From Lacticaseibacillus casei DSM 20011 = JCM 1134 = ATCC 393 (GTDB lineage Bacteria; Bacillota; Bacilli; Lactobacillales; Lactobacillaceae): a stretch of 64,000 nucleotides of DNA. The stretch spans positions 682,001 through 746,000 of the forward strand of contig NZ_AP012544.1 of assembly GCF_000829055.1 (NCBI RefSeq). Direction: 5' to 3'. The stretch's first letter is position 1, and each line of letters opens with the position of its first letter. Below the pieces are notes generated by a model. That model was not told where the DNA came from and ran no database searches. It worked only from the letters and a program-made list of their open reading frames with translations. A program made the position numbers and the translations under genes. Of this stretch, positions 38,576 through 47,439 are shown piece after piece.

Positions 38576-38710
38576 ATGAACGGACGCACACAGGAAAAAC
38601 TAGAAAATGCCGTTACAGAATTTGTTGTTGCTCAACTGAAGAACAAAGAAAAAAGCCCCGAGATGGTGGCAGCCATCGCGGAGCTCATCGGATCACTTAG
38701 CAAGAACTAA
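38576..38710 (+). CDS. Small hypothetical phage protein
   Basis: A 44-residue ORF with a very good AAGGAGG. The sequence (TQEKLENAVTEFVVAQLKNK ... ) predicts two short helices. Its 3' end overlaps the convergent minus-strand gene by 18 bp. No family recognised. Confidence 0.6.
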   Translation: MNGRTQEKLENAVTEFVVAQLKNKEKSPEMVAAIAELIGSLSKN

Positions 38711-38905
38711 ATACAGTATATCGGCGCCATTAGCTTGGAGCGAATCAGCATGGCCAACAAATGAATAGGTAAGTTTATTTTCCAAGTAAATATTGGAAAA
38801 GTCTTCAGCTTTAACAACGATTTTATCCATTCCTAGGCAAACCACTGATTCAAAGTCTGGGATTTCTTCCGTGTTGCCATCGCGGAAATGAACAGTTAGA
38901 TCCAT
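38693..38905 (-). CDS. Small reverse-strand protein within early region
   Basis: 70 residues from the ATG at 38905, chosen because AAGGAGG lies upstream; the frame is open further to 39,010. Beta-rich pattern with MDLTVHFRDGNTEEIPDF at the start. It is the only minus-strand gene between cI and csbD, convergent with the 44-residue ORF and divergent from the DUF771 gene. It overlaps the former by 18 bp. Function unknown; it could be expressed in the lysogen. Confidence 0.6.
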   Translation of the reverse strand: MDLTVHFRDGNTEEIPDFESVVCLGMDKIVVKAEDFSNIYLENKLTYSFVGHADSLQANGADILYLVLAK

Positions 38906-38970
38906 ATCAATCACCTCCTTTCCGGTTTCATTATCCGTCAGGAGGCGATCACAGGAAAGGAGGAAATGCC

Positions 38971-39327
38971 ATGCCGTTGTTGCAGGTTGTTGAAGATGAT
39001 CAGATTTCAAGCAAAAAGTATTTAGCGGTCAATGAAGAAGAACTGGCAAAGATGATCGAGGAGAACCAAGAGCTAAAGCGCAAGCTAGCAGCACGAGGCA
39101 TGTGGACGCTCACCACCGCAACAAGCTATGTCGAAGGACATAACAACACGTGGGTAGTTAACAATATCTTGAACGTCCCACGCTTCCACAAGTTCTTGCA
39201 AGATACCGTGGTTTCATATCCACCGCCTGGCAAAAAGGGGTATCTGTTTCATCCGAAACCATGGCTCGAGTTCTTAGACAAATGGTTCCCAGAGATTTCA
39301 AGGTCACTTAGAGAGAAGGACAAATAA
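38971..39327 (+). CDS. DUF771-family phage protein
   Basis: 118 residues behind AAAGGAGG. An N-terminal coiled coil (EEELAKMIEENQELKRKLAARG) is followed by a C-terminal helix-turn-helix-like domain with PKPWLEFLDKWF near the end, the pattern of DUF771 proteins that occupy this place in the early operons of lactic phages. Probably DNA-binding; role unknown. The next tiny gene starts on its last base. Confidence 0.72.
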   Translation: MPLLQVVEDDQISSKKYLAVNEEELAKMIEENQELKRKLAARGMWTLTTATSYVEGHNNTWVVNNILNVPRFHKFLQDTVVSYPPPGKKGYLFHPKPWLEFLDKWFPEISRSLREKDK

Positions 39328-39419
39328 TGATTGGTTATTTACTAATTGCTGGTGGCTTCGGCGTGATCATTGGTCACTGCTTAGGTCACAGCGGAAATTG
39401 GAGGCAGTGGATTGAATGA
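39327..39419 (+). CDS. Tiny membrane peptide
   Basis: A 30-residue ORF (MIGYLLIAGGFGVIIGHCLG and a short polar tail) whose ATG overlaps the preceding stop. One transmembrane helix. Tightly coupled on both sides (it overlaps the next start by 8 nt), which supports expression. Confidence 0.5.
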   Translation: MIGYLLIAGGFGVIIGHCLGHSGNWRQWIE

Positions 39420-39564
39420 AGCAGAACGTACCATTGGTGATCTTCTTAAAGAGCATAACAAATTGACGTTAGACATTATGCGTGGCAACCACACACCAAT
39501 TGCAAAGATGCTGCTTGCCGAGAACGAGAAGCTACGTGCACGACTAGCAAAACTAAGGGGATGA
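39412..39564 (+). CDS. Small helical phage protein
   Basis: A 50-residue ORF starting at TTG 39412 with GGAGG 7 nt upstream. The content is helical, with a C-terminal AENEKLRARLAKLRG coiled coil. Function unknown. Confidence 0.5.
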   Translation: MNEAERTIGDLLKEHNKLTLDIMRGNHTPIAKMLLAENEKLRARLAKLRG

Positions 39565-39568
39565 CGTG

Positions 39569-39772
39569 ATGACCAATGAGGAATACGAACGAATTCTAGC
39601 CGAAGCGAACCGTCAGATCGCGGCATATCACAAAGTTGCTACCGACTATGGGCCGAACAACACAGACCCTCACCAAACGTATGCGATGGGTCAAGAAGAT
39701 GGCGCACACGCGATCCTATTTATTATCAAGCAAGCCATGAAAAAAGCCGCTGGCGTCCAGACCAACGACTGA
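39569..39772 (+). CDS. Hypothetical early phage protein
   Basis: 67 residues from ATG 39569 (AGGGGA upstream); a GTG 3 nt earlier is an alternative. Helical, with YAMGQEDGAHAILFIIKQA in the second half. No family recognised. It precedes the Gp157 gene. Confidence 0.55.
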   Translation: MTNEEYERILAEANRQIAAYHKVATDYGPNNTDPHQTYAMGQEDGAHAILFIIKQAMKKAAGVQTND

Positions 39773-39790
39773 TAGAAAGGAAAATGTTAT

Positions 39791-40276
39791 ATGTCAGTAT
39801 TATACGACTTAACAGACAAATTGACCAGCTTGCAACGACTGGCAGAAAGTGGCAAGGCTGATCCAAAAGCTATTGCTGACACGATGGAAATGACTGAGGG
39901 CGACTTTGACGACAAAGCGGTTGGCTATGTCAAAGTCTATAAATCAGTCGAAGCAGACATCAAAGAAATCGACGCTGAAATCAGGCGTTTGCAAGAACGC
40001 AAGACAAGTGCAAAGAAAAACGCTGCGACGATTAAATCACGATTGGCGCAAGCGATGGTTGAAACTGGTCGTGAACACATTCATACACCACTATTCAGCA
40101 TTTACACACGCAGAACAGTAAGCGTGGAAGCACCAGAAGACCCGAATAAGTTGCCACCAGAGTTCATTAAGACCACATTGATGGTCAACAAATCCGACTT
40201 GAAGAAAGCATTGCAAGCTGGCCGTGAGGTACCAAACGCGCGACTGGTTGAAAACATCGGACTGGGGGTACGGTAG
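39791..40276 (+). CDS. Siphovirus Gp157-family protein
   Basis: 161 residues behind AAAGGAAAA. A long helical N-terminal part (coiled coil about 55-90, DIKEIDAEIRRLQERK) is followed by the conserved Gp157 C-terminal strand region (THTPLF..Y.RRTVSV..P..LP.EF and the N-terminal KSDLKKALQAG helix). Gp157 proteins accompany recombination and replication genes in Gram-positive siphophages. The molecular role is unclear. The next gene starts immediately after its stop. Confidence 0.85.
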   Translation: MSVLYDLTDKLTSLQRLAESGKADPKAIADTMEMTEGDFDDKAVGYVKVYKSVEADIKEIDAEIRRLQERKTSAKKNAATIKSRLAQAMVETGREHIHTPLFSIYTRRTVSVEAPEDPNKLPPEFIKTTLMVNKSDLKKALQAGREVPNARLVENIGLGVR

Positions 40277-40999
40277 ATGCAGCCAATTAAACATGCATCT
40301 TCAATTGATCGAACAAAGAACTGGCGAGTTTTAATTTATGGAAAGCCTGGTGTCGGTAAGACGTCAGCTATCCGCAATCTTGATGGCAAAACACTCGTAT
40401 TAGATCTGGATGACAGTTCCAAGGTGCTATCCGGTGCAACGAACATTGATGTGCAACCATTTGACCGAAGCAAGCCGAGCGAGGAATGGAAAGAATTTCT
40501 GAAGAATCTGGCTGAACGTGTTTCTGGATATGACAATCTGGTGATCGACAACGTATCAGCATTCGAAAAAGACTGGTTTGTCGAACGTGGTCGTGCCAGC
40601 AAGAACGGCATTGGCAACGAGATTCAGGATTATGGACAATGGGCGAATTACTTTGCCCGTATCATGACCATGATTTTCATGGACGCACCAGTAAACGTGC
40701 TAGTAACCGCTTGGGAAAACACACGAGACGTTACGAGCGAAACTGGGCAATCATTCAGCCAGTATGCACCAGCAATTCGTGACAGCGTGCGTGACGGGCT
40801 ATTAGGTCTGACAGATGTGGTAGGACGCGTGGTCATCAGCACAAAGACAAGCCATCGAGGAGTTATCCTTGCAGGCTCAGATGCAATTTTTGCCAAAAAT
40901 CGTTTGGATGATCGAACTGCGTGTGCCATTGAGGACCTCTTTAAGTTTGGAGGTGACAGTGATGTTTCAGCTTCATCCTTACCAGAAGGAGCTAGTTAA
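40277..40999 (+). CDS. Sak4-like RecA-fold ATPase / phage recombinase
   Basis: 240 residues. Walker A GKPGVGKTS near residue 25, Walker B-like VIDNVSAF near 95, and VLVTAWENTRDV near 140. The size and the AAA_24-type pattern fit Sak4 recombinases, which anneal single strands together with a phage SSB. Neighbouring Gp157, helicase, DUF669 and primase genes support a replication-recombination role. Its 3' end overlaps the helicase gene by 38 nt. Confidence 0.82.
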   Translation: MQPIKHASSIDRTKNWRVLIYGKPGVGKTSAIRNLDGKTLVLDLDDSSKVLSGATNIDVQPFDRSKPSEEWKEFLKNLAERVSGYDNLVIDNVSAFEKDWFVERGRASKNGIGNEIQDYGQWANYFARIMTMIFMDAPVNVLVTAWENTRDVTSETGQSFSQYAPAIRDSVRDGLLGLTDVVGRVVISTKTSHRGVILAGSDAIFAKNRLDDRTACAIEDLFKFGGDSDVSASSLPEGAS

Positions 41000-42329
41000 T
41001 CAAGCAAGAGAAAAGCTGGCTGACGGTCACAAATCTGTACTGCTAGTCAGCCCAGCGGGATCTGGTAAGTCAGTTATCATCGCTGAAATAGCTAGGTTGG
41101 CAGTCGAACGTGGCGGCCATGTGATGTTTATGGTGCACCGACAAGAACTAGTTAACCAGATCGTGCAGACTTTTCAGGCTGATGAGATCGACTTGCAGGC
41201 AACCACAATCATGACAGTTGGTAAGATTGCCAACCGCCTGAATCGATTGCCGCGACCCTCTTTGATCGTTACCGACGAGAGCCATCACTCTCTGGCAAAG
41301 ACTTACCTAAAAATATACAGCTTTTATGCAGATGTTCCGCGTCTCGGCTTTTCGGCCAGTCCGTGGCGAATGAATGGTCAAGGATTAGGGAATGTTTACG
41401 AAGCGATGGTAGAAGGTCCATCAGTTAAATGGTTGATTGATCACCAGTACCTAGCACCTTACGACTATTATGCCCCCACACTGATTGATGTTCAGAAACT
41501 GCAAACATCTAGTACCGGCGATTATACTAACAAGTCGATGGATGCGGCCGTGCCTAAGGCCATCTTCGGTGATGTGGTTAGCCACTATCAGCATTTGGCT
41601 GGTGGCCGCCAAGCGATCGTTTACGCCCATAGTATCGAGGCGAGTAAACAGGTCGTTGAGGCATTTCAATCGGCAGGCATCACAGCTGTGCATGCGGATG
41701 CGAAAACACCAAAAGGACAACGTGATCACATTATGGCTGACTTTAAAGCCGGAAAAATCACCATTTTATCCAACGTGGATCTGATCAGCGAAGGTTTTAA
41801 CGTACCCGATGTCGGCGTGATCATCATGCTGAGGCCAACTGCTTCGTTGGTACTGGATATTCAGCAGTCAATGCGCGGCATGCGATACAAGCCGGGAAAA
41901 CGGTCGATCATTATCGACCATGTAGCCAATGCATATCGGTTCGGCTTACCTGATACTGAGCACGAATGGACACTGAATGATCGGCCTAAAAAGAAAAAAC
42001 GTGACAATATGGGGCCGCCTATTAAGACGTGTGATGCCTGTTATGCGGTCATTCCAGTACAGTACAAGATTTGCCCTATCTGTGGGCATGAGCTTGAAGC
42101 CGAATCGACAGGGATGGACGTTGACGAAGCCGCAAAGCTTAAAAAGTTAACTGCCAAAGACTTTAAGTTTGTGGTGCATCATCCGAACCGTATGCAGCCA
42201 TCAGAAGCAAAAAGTCTCAAAGATTTACAGGAAATTGCCCGCGTTCGGGGTTACAAACCGGGATGGGCTTACTATCAAGCAAAAAATCGCGGCTTTATTG
42301 CCGACAGAAAATGGAGGAAACAAGCATGA
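40962..42329 (+). CDS. Superfamily 2 DEAD/DEAH-type helicase
   Basis: 455 residues from ATG 40962 (GGAGG with 8-nt spacing). Motif I SPAGSGKS, motif II as DESH in IVTDESHHSL, motif III FSASPWRM, and motif VI in IQQSMRGMRYKPGK. The C-terminal part has a zinc ribbon (CDACYAVIP..YKICPICGHE). This is the phage replication helicase found beside DUF669 and the primase in many siphophages. ATG overlap with the next gene couples translation. Confidence 0.9.
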   Translation: MFQLHPYQKELVNQAREKLADGHKSVLLVSPAGSGKSVIIAEIARLAVERGGHVMFMVHRQELVNQIVQTFQADEIDLQATTIMTVGKIANRLNRLPRPSLIVTDESHHSLAKTYLKIYSFYADVPRLGFSASPWRMNGQGLGNVYEAMVEGPSVKWLIDHQYLAPYDYYAPTLIDVQKLQTSSTGDYTNKSMDAAVPKAIFGDVVSHYQHLAGGRQAIVYAHSIEASKQVVEAFQSAGITAVHADAKTPKGQRDHIMADFKAGKITILSNVDLISEGFNVPDVGVIIMLRPTASLVLDIQQSMRGMRYKPGKRSIIIDHVANAYRFGLPDTEHEWTLNDRPKKKKRDNMGPPIKTCDACYAVIPVQYKICPICGHELEAESTGMDVDEAAKLKKLTAKDFKFVVHHPNRMQPSEAKSLKDLQEIARVRGYKPGWAYYQAKNRGFIADRKWRKQA

Positions 42330-42868
42330 CTTTCAGTATGACAACAGACTATTCCAAGATTGAGGACCAGAGTTTTGAAGCTTTACCAACTAACTCCTAT
42401 GAAGCACTGATTGAGAATGTGCAGGAACGTGCAACCAAGAATGGAGCAGAGTCATTACAAATCAAGTTGCGCATCCGAAACGACCTAGATGCGGCACTGC
42501 CAGAAACAAACGGCAAATATCACAATCGCGTTGTGTTCATGGATAACTGGAAGCGTAAGGCCACCAATCAATATGACATGGAAGGTTTGCAGTACGTTCT
42601 TGAGGCAGCACAGGTTCCGGAGGGTACTGCGATCAACTCATTTGAAGATTTTGGCCGTGCGCTTATTTTGAAGCCAGTCCAAGTCTTTATCAAAAAAGAA
42701 AAAAATACGTACAACGGCGAGACGACCGACGTCAATCGGATTGCCCCGTGGAATTTCAAGAAGACACAGTATCCGCAGGTGAACCACAAGTGGAAGGAAA
42801 CTCCTACCAATCCAACGCAAGATAGCGGACAGCCAATTGATGTTTCAGACGAAGATCTTCCCTTCTAG
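42326..42868 (+). CDS. DUF669 protein, probable single-strand DNA-binding protein
   Basis: 180 residues from ATG 42326, which overlaps the helicase stop; GGAGG lies upstream. The N-terminal ~135 residues match DUF669 (FEALPTNSYEALIENVQER, then FMDNWKRKA). The C-terminus is disordered (about 145-170) and ends DVSDEDLPF, the acidic-plus-Phe tip typical of SSB proteins that recruit replication partners. Sitting between helicase and primase, it is likely the phage SSB equivalent. DNA binding itself is inference. Confidence 0.82.
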   Translation: MTFSMTTDYSKIEDQSFEALPTNSYEALIENVQERATKNGAESLQIKLRIRNDLDAALPETNGKYHNRVVFMDNWKRKATNQYDMEGLQYVLEAAQVPEGTAINSFEDFGRALILKPVQVFIKKEKNTYNGETTDVNRIAPWNFKKTQYPQVNHKWKETPTNPTQDSGQPIDVSDEDLPF

Positions 42869-42886
42869 GAGCGCGAGGTGGTGAAT

Positions 42887-45199
42887 ATGTATGAACAAAT
42901 TCCATCAGAACTCCGGTCCCTAAAGCAATGGGGACTTTATCAAAAAATTTGGCAACCGGAAAAACACAAATATACGAAAATCCCATGGTCGGCGGTGACC
43001 GGAAAACGTGCTAGCTCTACAAATCCAGATGATTGGACGACCTTCGACAACGCTTTACAGTATCTGAAACAATCAGATTTCGCGGGTTTAGGCTTCTTTT
43101 TTGTTGATGGTTATGTTGGCATTGACGTTGACCACATCGGCCCCGACTTGGATCGCTTGGAAAACGGCGACAAGCAGGACAATATGGCGTTTGAATTTTT
43201 GGATGCAATGAAATCCTATGCCGAGACGTCCTTGTCAGGTGAGGGCATCCACATCATCATTCGCGGAAAATTGCCTGGTAGTCGGCACCGCAAAAAAAAC
43301 GTTGAGATGTACGAATCAGGACGATTTTTTGCCATGACAGGCAATAAAATTGGCCCCTATAGCGGAATTAATAAACCGGATCCGCCAGCCTTAAAAAAGC
43401 TTTACGAAAAGTACATCGAACCGAAGTCAGTTTTGAAGATGCCAATGCGGACTGACGATCGCTTTGCCGTCAACAATCTTTCAGAGGATGAGATCATTGC
43501 AAAAATGCTTAATAGCAAGACCGGTGATCGGATCCGTTTGTTGTTAGTCGGTGGCTGGGAGAAGTTTTACACATCGCAGTCAGAAGCCGACCTGGCACTT
43601 GCAAATGATTTGGCATTTTGGACAGGCCGAGACTTCAGCAAAATGGACAGTATCTTCCGCGGATCTTCGCTCATGCGACCTAAGTGGGACGATAAACATG
43701 GCAAAACCACGTATGGCGTGGCCACACTCAATAAGGCCATCAATGAAACATCGAATGTTTATCATCCTGAACGTGAGCGAATGAAGTACGACCTCTCTGG
43801 CTTAATGGGGGAGTCCAAGAAACCGAAGAAGAAACTGCCGCCGCGGTCGTGGGATGACACCGGCAATGCCCAGCGCTTTGTTGATCATTTTGGAGATGCT
43901 GCCCGATATTCCTATGTTGACAAAGCATGGTATGTCTACAACGGCAGTTACTGGGAGCTTGATAAGCAAGGAAAACTCGGCTCAATGGTGGACATTGTCG
44001 TGGACGACATGAAACGCGAGAAAATTGTCATCGCAGATGGTATGGATCCGGAAGAAGCAAAGAAGAAATGGTCAAAATTTTTGAAACAATCACGTTCCAA
44101 TTCTGCCAAGAAAGCCATGACCGAACAACTGCGACACCGTTTGGCCGTCATGCCGGAAGAATTCGATCGGGATAAGATCTTGCTAAATACCATTAACGGT
44201 TATGTTGATTTGTCCGATGGTGAACTGCATGACCATGACGTTAAGAAAATGTTTTCCAAAGAAACCGGTGTTGAATATACCGATACCGTGGATGCCCCAG
44301 AATGGCGGCAGTTCCTTGATCAGATATTTGATCACGATGAAGAGCTGATTGATTATCTGCAAAAAGCGATTGGCTATTCGTTAACTGGATCTACTGAAGA
44401 ACAGGTCATGTTCATTCTTTATGGTAATGGGCGGAATGGTAAGTCAGTTTTCATGGATACGCTGAAACATGTGGCCGGATCCTATGCAAAGTCGATGTCA
44501 GCAAAATCAATCATGATTAAACAATCGGATTCTGCCGCCAATTCTGACATTGCCCGGCTCAAGGGCGCACGACTGGTCACGGCCAGCGAACCGAATGAAG
44601 GGGTGCGCTTAGATGAAGGCTTGGTCAAAGAACTAACCGGAGGAGATATGGTCACCGCGCGCTTCTTGTATGGTTCGGAATTCGAGTACAAGCCAGAGTT
44701 CAAGCTATGGTTGGCAACAAACCACAAGCCAATTATTCGCGGCACAGACGATGGTATCTGGAGGAGGCTGATGCTGATCCCGTTCAATGTTCAGATTCCA
44801 GAGAACAAAGTCGATAAACGCCTGGCATATAAACTTGAGCGCGAGTCGGTCGGCATTCTGAACTGGGCTGTGGACGGCGCGTTGAAATGGCAACGAGAGG
44901 GTTTGAAAGCACCGGCCAGCGTTCAAGCGGCAAGCAAATCTTACCGCGCCGAGATGGACACGCTTGAGTTGTTTGTCCGAGATTGCTGCGATCTGGGACC
45001 AGATTATCAAGCCCCGGCTGGTGAGCTGTTCAAAGCTTACCAGAGTTGGGCAGAGAGCAATGGCGAATACAAGATGCGCAAGCAGAAGTTTGGTGCGGAG
45101 ATGAAACAAAAATTTAGGAGTAAGAAAAACAACAGCATTTTCTATGTGGGTTTGAAAATCAAAAGCGATCCAAGACTGAACTGGGCACAACGGGAGTAA
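42887..45199 (+). CDS. P4-type primase-helicase (D5 family)
   Basis: About 770 residues from ATG 42887 (GAGG 7 nt upstream; two GTG codons just before are alternatives). N-terminal primase-polymerase-like domain (about 1-180) with the acidic pair in YVGIDVDHIG and SGEGIHIIIRG. A D5_N region (about 330-450) leads to an SF3 helicase with Walker A YGNGRNGKSVF near 505. The C-terminus has a winged-helix look. It initiates phage DNA replication. The next 245 bp contain an iteron array that is the likely origin. Confidence 0.92.
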   Translation: MYEQIPSELRSLKQWGLYQKIWQPEKHKYTKIPWSAVTGKRASSTNPDDWTTFDNALQYLKQSDFAGLGFFFVDGYVGIDVDHIGPDLDRLENGDKQDNMAFEFLDAMKSYAETSLSGEGIHIIIRGKLPGSRHRKKNVEMYESGRFFAMTGNKIGPYSGINKPDPPALKKLYEKYIEPKSVLKMPMRTDDRFAVNNLSEDEIIAKMLNSKTGDRIRLLLVGGWEKFYTSQSEADLALANDLAFWTGRDFSKMDSIFRGSSLMRPKWDDKHGKTTYGVATLNKAINETSNVYHPERERMKYDLSGLMGESKKPKKKLPPRSWDDTGNAQRFVDHFGDAARYSYVDKAWYVYNGSYWELDKQGKLGSMVDIVVDDMKREKIVIADGMDPEEAKKKWSKFLKQSRSNSAKKAMTEQLRHRLAVMPEEFDRDKILLNTINGYVDLSDGELHDHDVKKMFSKETGVEYTDTVDAPEWRQFLDQIFDHDEELIDYLQKAIGYSLTGSTEEQVMFILYGNGRNGKSVFMDTLKHVAGSYAKSMSAKSIMIKQSDSAANSDIARLKGARLVTASEPNEGVRLDEGLVKELTGGDMVTARFLYGSEFEYKPEFKLWLATNHKPIIRGTDDGIWRRLMLIPFNVQIPENKVDKRLAYKLERESVGILNWAVDGALKWQREGLKAPASVQAASKSYRAEMDTLELFVRDCCDLGPDYQAPAGELFKAYQSWAESNGEYKMRKQKFGAEMKQKFRSKKNNSIFYVGLKIKSDPRLNWAQRE

Positions 45200-45444
45200 A
45201 GATGGTTACGGGAGGATGAACGGGAGGATATAAAAATCTCCAAACCCTTTGTGGATCTAGTATTTGTCTCCTCTTTTCTTCTTACGGGAGGATGAATTCA
45301 AAAAGTATATATATAAAAACAAAAAATATATACGTAGAGAAAACTTTGTTTTGATTTATCCTCCCGTTCTCCCGTAACAGTTCTAAAACCCTTGTGAGAG
45401 TATGGACTAGCATCTGTATGCATCATCCCGTAAGTCCTCCCGTT
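45189..45444. other. Candidate phage replication origin (iterons plus AT-rich core)
   Basis: Eight copies of a short ACGGGAG(GA)-type motif. Four are forward (45189-45198, 45207-45216, 45219-45228, 45283-45292) and four inverted (45359-45368, 45368-45376, 45424-45432, 45435-45444). The two sets flank an AT-rich stretch (about 45,297-45,340) with TATATATA and AAATATATA. It lies directly after the primase-helicase gene, and the first copy is inside its stop region. No gene is present. Confidence 0.72.
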
Positions 45445-45466
45445 GAAAAAGAAAGGAATGATTGAG

Positions 45467-45811
45467 ATGAAAGTAACCGGAATGAACTTTGATGTCATTC
45501 AAGATGAATATGGCAAGATAAAAGTTGCTTTGTTTGCAGAAGATGAAAATGGATCATTAGATAGGGTGTTGTTGGTGACTGATAATTACGAACAATTGGT
45601 TCGAGCAGCACAGGCTTTGAACTTTGAAACTGTTAAAGGCACTTTAAGAACAACCGGCCTGAATTTTAATGATAGTGAAGAAGTAACCGGGGAAAATGAA
45701 AATACCGTGCGAACATCTGAGGGGTACTTCAAAACGACAAATCAATTCGGCGAATGGTCGATATCAAAAATGAATCCGGCTTATCATCTGACCGGCGGTG
45801 GTGCCGATTGA
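45467..45811 (+). CDS. Hypothetical phage protein
   Basis: 114 residues from ATG 45467 (AAAGGA 9-10 nt upstream). Beta-rich first half (MNFDVIQDEYGKIKVALFAED). No family recognised. First gene after the putative origin. Its 3' end overlaps the nuclease gene by 4 nt. Confidence 0.6.
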   Translation: MKVTGMNFDVIQDEYGKIKVALFAEDENGSLDRVLLVTDNYEQLVRAAQALNFETVKGTLRTTGLNFNDSEEVTGENENTVRTSEGYFKTTNQFGEWSISKMNPAYHLTGGGAD

Positions 45812-46134
45812 AATCAGAACACGAAATTCAATCAGAAATTATGTTGGCATTGTCGCGAGCTGACTGCACGATTATTCGTACGAATGTCGGAAAAGTCAGA
45901 ACTGAAACTGGTCGAATATTCATTGCTGGACCACCGAAAGGATGGCCGGACCTAACCGGCTTTCGCCATCGCGACGGTCGGTTGATTTTAATCGAAGTCA
46001 AAAACGAAAAAGGCCGTCTTCGACCAGAACAAAAACACTTTGCCGAATTTATTCAGCGGTTTCCGGTAATTTACGGCGTATGCAGATCGGCAGACGATGC
46101 TGTGAAGCTATTGGAGGAAAACAAATGTACGTAG
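45808..46134 (+). CDS. VRR-NUC domain nuclease
   Basis: 108 residues from TTG 45808 with GGTGG upstream. A PD-(D/E)xK-type nuclease of the VRR-NUC family: Glu in the first helix (SEHEIQSEIMLALSR), GWPDLTGF with the metal-binding Asp, and LIEVKNEKGRL with Glu and Lys. Small VRR-NUC proteins are common in siphophage replication modules and are thought to resolve branched DNA. The following small gene starts inside its 3' end. Confidence 0.9.
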   Translation: MKSEHEIQSEIMLALSRADCTIIRTNVGKVRTETGRIFIAGPPKGWPDLTGFRHRDGRLILIEVKNEKGRLRPEQKHFAEFIQRFPVIYGVCRSADDAVKLLEENKCT

Positions 46135-46310
46135 TAGCAGATTTAAACACAGGAACCGAGTATTACCGAGCCAAGTATCAATCTCGGTGTATCCGCTGGA
46201 TAAACGAGAACATGGCCAAACACACGGAATCGCACAACACCCGTGGCGACAACATTAAGGTCGATATTCCGGAACCACTGATTATTACGAAAGTAGAGGA
46301 CGAAAAATGA
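46125..46310 (+). CDS. Small hypothetical phage protein
   Basis: 61 residues from ATG 46125, with GGAGG upstream in the end of the nuclease gene. Basic centre (YRAKYQSRCIRWINENMAK). No family recognised. Overlaps the next gene by 4 nt. Confidence 0.6.
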   Translation: MYVVADLNTGTEYYRAKYQSRCIRWINENMAKHTESHNTRGDNIKVDIPEPLIITKVEDEK

Positions 46311-46816
46311 GCGAAGAAAAACTGTACGCGGTAAAGAACGATGAAGGAAAATACTGGGACTTTTCGGATGGTTCTGGTTTCTGGATATTAGACATCCCAG
46401 ATTGCCCTACAACTACTAGTAAGGAAGAGGCTGAACTAGTAGCTAAAAATCAGGGTGGGCACGCTATCACGCTCGTTGAGGAGCCTAAAAAGGTAGTACT
46501 GAGCAAGGAAGAGGCCAAAATCGTTGAAGATGCACATAATGACAAATATCCAGCAAGTTATATTTCTGGAAACACCGATGGAGAGAAGTCTCTAATGGAG
46601 GCATTTGTCAACGGATACACCGTGGCAAAGGAGAAGAAATACAACGTCAAGGTGCCACATACCAAAGAGGTTTGGTATTACAAGTCTGGCGATACAGATT
46701 TGTTGACGATTTGCCCAGCGGATAAAGAGTTTCGTGGAAAGTTCACTGAAGCAGAGATCGAACATTACGGCTTGCAAGACTGCGAAAAAGAAGAGGTGAC
46801 TGACGATGAGCAATGA
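46307..46816 (+). CDS. Hypothetical phage protein
   Basis: 169 residues, acidic. The first third resembles a small beta domain (KLYAVKNDEGKYWDF), and later parts are rich in charged residues. The role is unknown. It overlaps the following DUF1642-like gene by 11 nt. Confidence 0.55.
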   Translation: MSEEKLYAVKNDEGKYWDFSDGSGFWILDIPDCPTTTSKEEAELVAKNQGGHAITLVEEPKKVVLSKEEAKIVEDAHNDKYPASYISGNTDGEKSLMEAFVNGYTVAKEKKYNVKVPHTKEVWYYKSGDTDLLTICPADKEFRGKFTEAEIEHYGLQDCEKEEVTDDEQ

Positions 46817-47174
46817 GACGAAGCGGGACGTGTTCAACGATTTAGTAGAGCAACATCAAAACTATGTTATTACTGTTGTTGGTGACTGTGGAGTTAAAGA
46901 CAAAGCAATTGAAGGCTGGAACAAACGCTATTCCGCCGCCTTGCCAGATGATCTGCCGGTGATTCCCAAAGCGGTGGGCGAATACATCCGATGGTGCAAA
47001 TCATATGATGGCATTCATGGTATATCGGAAGCACTCTACTACGCAACGGAAAGCAATAGAAAATGGATATATAATGCAAAAAATTCAGATACCTTTGCCC
47101 GTGCATGGTTGCTAGGTGTCTGGCGCGTTGAGGAAACCGGCGAAATCGTGAAATTGGAGGCGGATCATGGCTAA
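46806..47174 (+). CDS. DUF1642-like phage protein
   Basis: 122 residues. The segment LPVIPKAVGEYIRWCKSYDG, then WIYNAKNSDTFARAWLLGVW followed by the basic/acidic end, matches the C-terminal signature of DUF1642 proteins found in the accessory early region of lactic phages. Function unknown. Overlaps the next gene by 8 nt. Confidence 0.68.
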   Translation: MSNETKRDVFNDLVEQHQNYVITVVGDCGVKDKAIEGWNKRYSAALPDDLPVIPKAVGEYIRWCKSYDGIHGISEALYYATESNRKWIYNAKNSDTFARAWLLGVWRVEETGEIVKLEADHG

Positions 47175-47439
47175 CAATAGGTGGAAAACAAGTTTTGGAG
47201 CAGAACGAAGATTTGAAGCGAAGCATGGCATTTATACGCAACGTAGGTTCTATATTCAGGCGTACAAGCTTTATCAAGCTGGGATAAAAGTTGGCCGAAT
47301 GAAGTCTTCTATTGATGAATTCATAGGTGAGCTTTTGTGCATGAGCCAAATCTATCATATCGAAGAACTGCGATGGAACAACAAAAAAATTGACGAGTTC
47401 GTGAGAAAGAACAAGCAAAAATTGGAGGAAGAAAAATGA
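47167..47439 (+). CDS. Hypothetical phage protein
   Basis: 90 residues, strongly basic (ERRFEAKHGIYTQRRFYIQAYK), helical, with a Lys-rich end. A nucleic acid-binding role is possible but unproven. Coupled to both neighbours by 4-8 nt overlaps. Confidence 0.55.
   Translation: MANNRWKTSFGAERRFEAKHGIYTQRRFYIQAYKLYQAGIKVGRMKSSIDEFIGELLCMSQIYHIEELRWNNKKIDEFVRKNKQKLEEEK

Noticed and set aside
39381..39626. Minus-strand 81-codon frame in the early region
   Set aside because: Opposite to well-spaced, coupled plus-strand genes and with no ribosome binding site of its own.
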